Assembly: GCA_905221605.1 (NCBI GenBank)
Contig: CAJNDS010000624.1
Location: 370,001 to 434,000 of the forward strand
DNA: 64,000 nt
Direction: 5' to 3'
Source: Symbiodinium natans
Taxonomy: Eukaryota; Sar; Dinophyceae; Suessiales; Symbiodiniaceae
Position numbers and translations under genes: made by a program. Under the pieces are notes generated by a model. It was not told the DNA's origin, searched no databases, and saw only the letters and a program-made list of their open reading frames with translations. Below are positions 62,998 to 64,000 of the stretch, in pieces (the stretch's first letter is position 1; each line of letters begins with the position of its first letter).

Positions 62998-63068
62998 ACC
63001 GTGATGAAGAGAGGCCCAAAGCCCTCCCTGACGATGCCACTTTGTCTTAACAAGAACCCCCTGAAGGT
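62998..63068 (-). CDS. Exon with canonical donor, unknown protein
   Basis: Sense peptide FRGFLLRQSGIVREGFGPLF then IT before a GTAGACTG donor. High GC3. Hydrophobic and basic residues alternate; no domain recognised. Neighbours at 62795-62870 and 63195-63285. Confidence 0.5.
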
Positions 63069-63194
63069 CCGCAGCCCTCAAAGCCTCAGACCCTGGATCA
63101 CCTGCACCCACCCCCCGAATGCACCACACTTTTGGGGTTTTGCTAGGGTTTATGAACCCTAGCACCCTCAGCCTAAAGCCCCTCAAGCCCCCTA

Positions 63195-63285
63195 TGGAGG
63201 GCCTGTGGCTTGGCGGGGTCTCGATCGATGGAGACGTTGAGGTTCATGGCCACCCAAAGCGTCCGCAAGGAAAGAGTGTGGCCAC
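63195..63285 (-). CDS. Exon 2 candidate of the 63960 gene
   Basis: High-GC3 frame: GHTLSLRTLWVAMNLNVSID then RDPAKPQAL. A second frame is also open but has poorer codon use, and the phase to exon 1 does not match directly, so an intermediate exon may be missing. Bounded on the right by a (TTTAGGG)n stretch at 63303-63340. Confidence 0.5.
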
Positions 63286-63302
63286 TCGGGGCTTTATTGG
63301 GT

Positions 63303-63341
63303 TTTAGGGTTTAGGGTTTAGGGTTTAGGGTTTAGGGTTAG
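63303..63341 (+). repeat. (TTTAGGG)5 array
   Basis: Five units right of the exon candidate at 63195-63285. Confidence 0.9.
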
Positions 63342-63729
63342 GAGCTTGCTGTTAGACTGGTTTTCAGGGCTTCGGGCGTCGGGTTCGTGAATATCGAGAT
63401 TCGGGTTTTTGGAGGGTCTGGGTTTAGGAGTTGCTGGAGTTACGGTTCAATCGTTGATCGGCTTGGGTGGTGCCTGCGGGACACGCCATGCCCGAAAAGT
63501 TGAGGGTCAGAGTCATCGCTTTACGTTTGTAGGGCTTGCTGGGGCTGATCGGGTTTTATGTGGGCTTAGAAGGCTTCTGGGGGCTTTGGGTTCTGGGTTT
63601 CGAGTCTCAACCAGCTGCGGCAGGGACTGCAATGGCCAACCCTAGGCACAAACCCCTGACCTCTCCCTGCGAACTCCAAGGCTTCGAAGTCTCATGGAAG
63701 CTCAAGGTTCACCTGGGACCTCTTTTTAC

Positions 63730-63960
63730 CTGCGGCTTTATCAGCCATTCGCCCTGAAGCTCGTAGGAATTGCCCGAAAGAAGTGTCGATAGAGCCACAG
63801 GAAAAGTTGCAACGGCTTTGTCTAAGGGTCCAAGATTCGCTTGAGCGGCGGCTTTTCCACTTTTGCCCGGCGTAAGCTCTGTACACAGGTAGCTTCGGGA
63901 GGGGCGCCTTTTGGGTCGAGCTTGTGCTGAGTCTTTCGAGTGTTTTTTGGTAGAGGCCAT
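63730..63960 (-). CDS. First exon of an unrecognised gene
   Basis: ATG at 63960 opens 77 codons and ends exactly at CAG|GTAAAAAG, a canonical donor, phase 0. The N-terminus is Lys/Ser/Arg-rich (MASTKKHSKDSAQARPKRRP), followed by a mixed region (KSGKAAAQANLGPLDKAV) and ELQGEWLIKPQ. The basic start could be a targeting or nucleic-acid-binding tail, but this is inference. No family recognised. The gene continues to lower coordinates. Confidence 0.6.
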
Positions 63961-64000
63961 CGAACACTTCGGCACTCTGAAGGAGCCCCGTGCCCAGGAT

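Overview
This window is eukaryotic nuclear DNA, most likely from a dinoflagellate (I am about 75% sure). The evidence is: telomere-type repeats of the TTTAGGG/CCCTAAA kind scattered throughout; genes broken into exons of 13 to about 370 nt; introns that often begin with GC (or apparently GA) as well as GT; all recognisable genes on the minus strand, as in the one-directional gene tracts of dinoflagellates; a plant/alveolate-type calcium-dependent protein kinase; an axonemal dynein assembly factor, so the cell has flagella; and a restriction-like-endonuclease (R2/CRE-type) LINE fragment. Almost none of the long open frames is a gene. The real coding DNA lies in short islands with high third-position GC, found by reading the minus strand for frame, splice signals and family motifs.

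Layout, right to left in the direction of transcription. (1) 61860-63960: an unrecognised gene that starts with an ATG at 63960. (2) 57520-61397: exons that may be the N-terminal part of the next gene; an ATG at 61397 is the best start. (3) 46059-57406: a complete protein kinase domain followed by EF-hand exons, that is a CDPK-like kinase. (4) 44016-45030: the 3' end of a LINE. (5) 38800-43540: good exons of unknown identity. (6) 31168-38107, perhaps to 30555: DNAAF3, the cytoplasmic factor that helps assemble axonemal dynein arms. (7) 870-30000: more than thirty convincing minus-strand exons of one or more unrecognised genes, interrupted by a 1.8-kb GT satellite (5190-7020) and an 0.8-kb low-complexity block (22840-23580).

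The most interesting feature is the intron architecture. On the plus strand many exons have CCCTAAA-like DNA on their left and TTTAGGG-like DNA on their right. Read in the sense direction, many introns therefore begin with G-rich telomere-like sequence and end with its C-rich complement, so the two intron ends could pair. One DNAAF3 intron has a near-perfect 11-bp terminal inverted repeat made of this sequence, with both splice sites at the repeat edges. Two other DNAAF3 introns are bounded by direct repeats, as expected if the intron arose by insertion with target-site duplication. Several 85-110 bp fold-back elements also lie in the window. Together this suggests a family of telomere-repeat-containing introner elements.

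Limits: exon ends were fixed by hand from reading frame and splice consensus, without transcripts or searches. Many single exons are ambiguous because shadow frames, including plus-strand ones, are also open.
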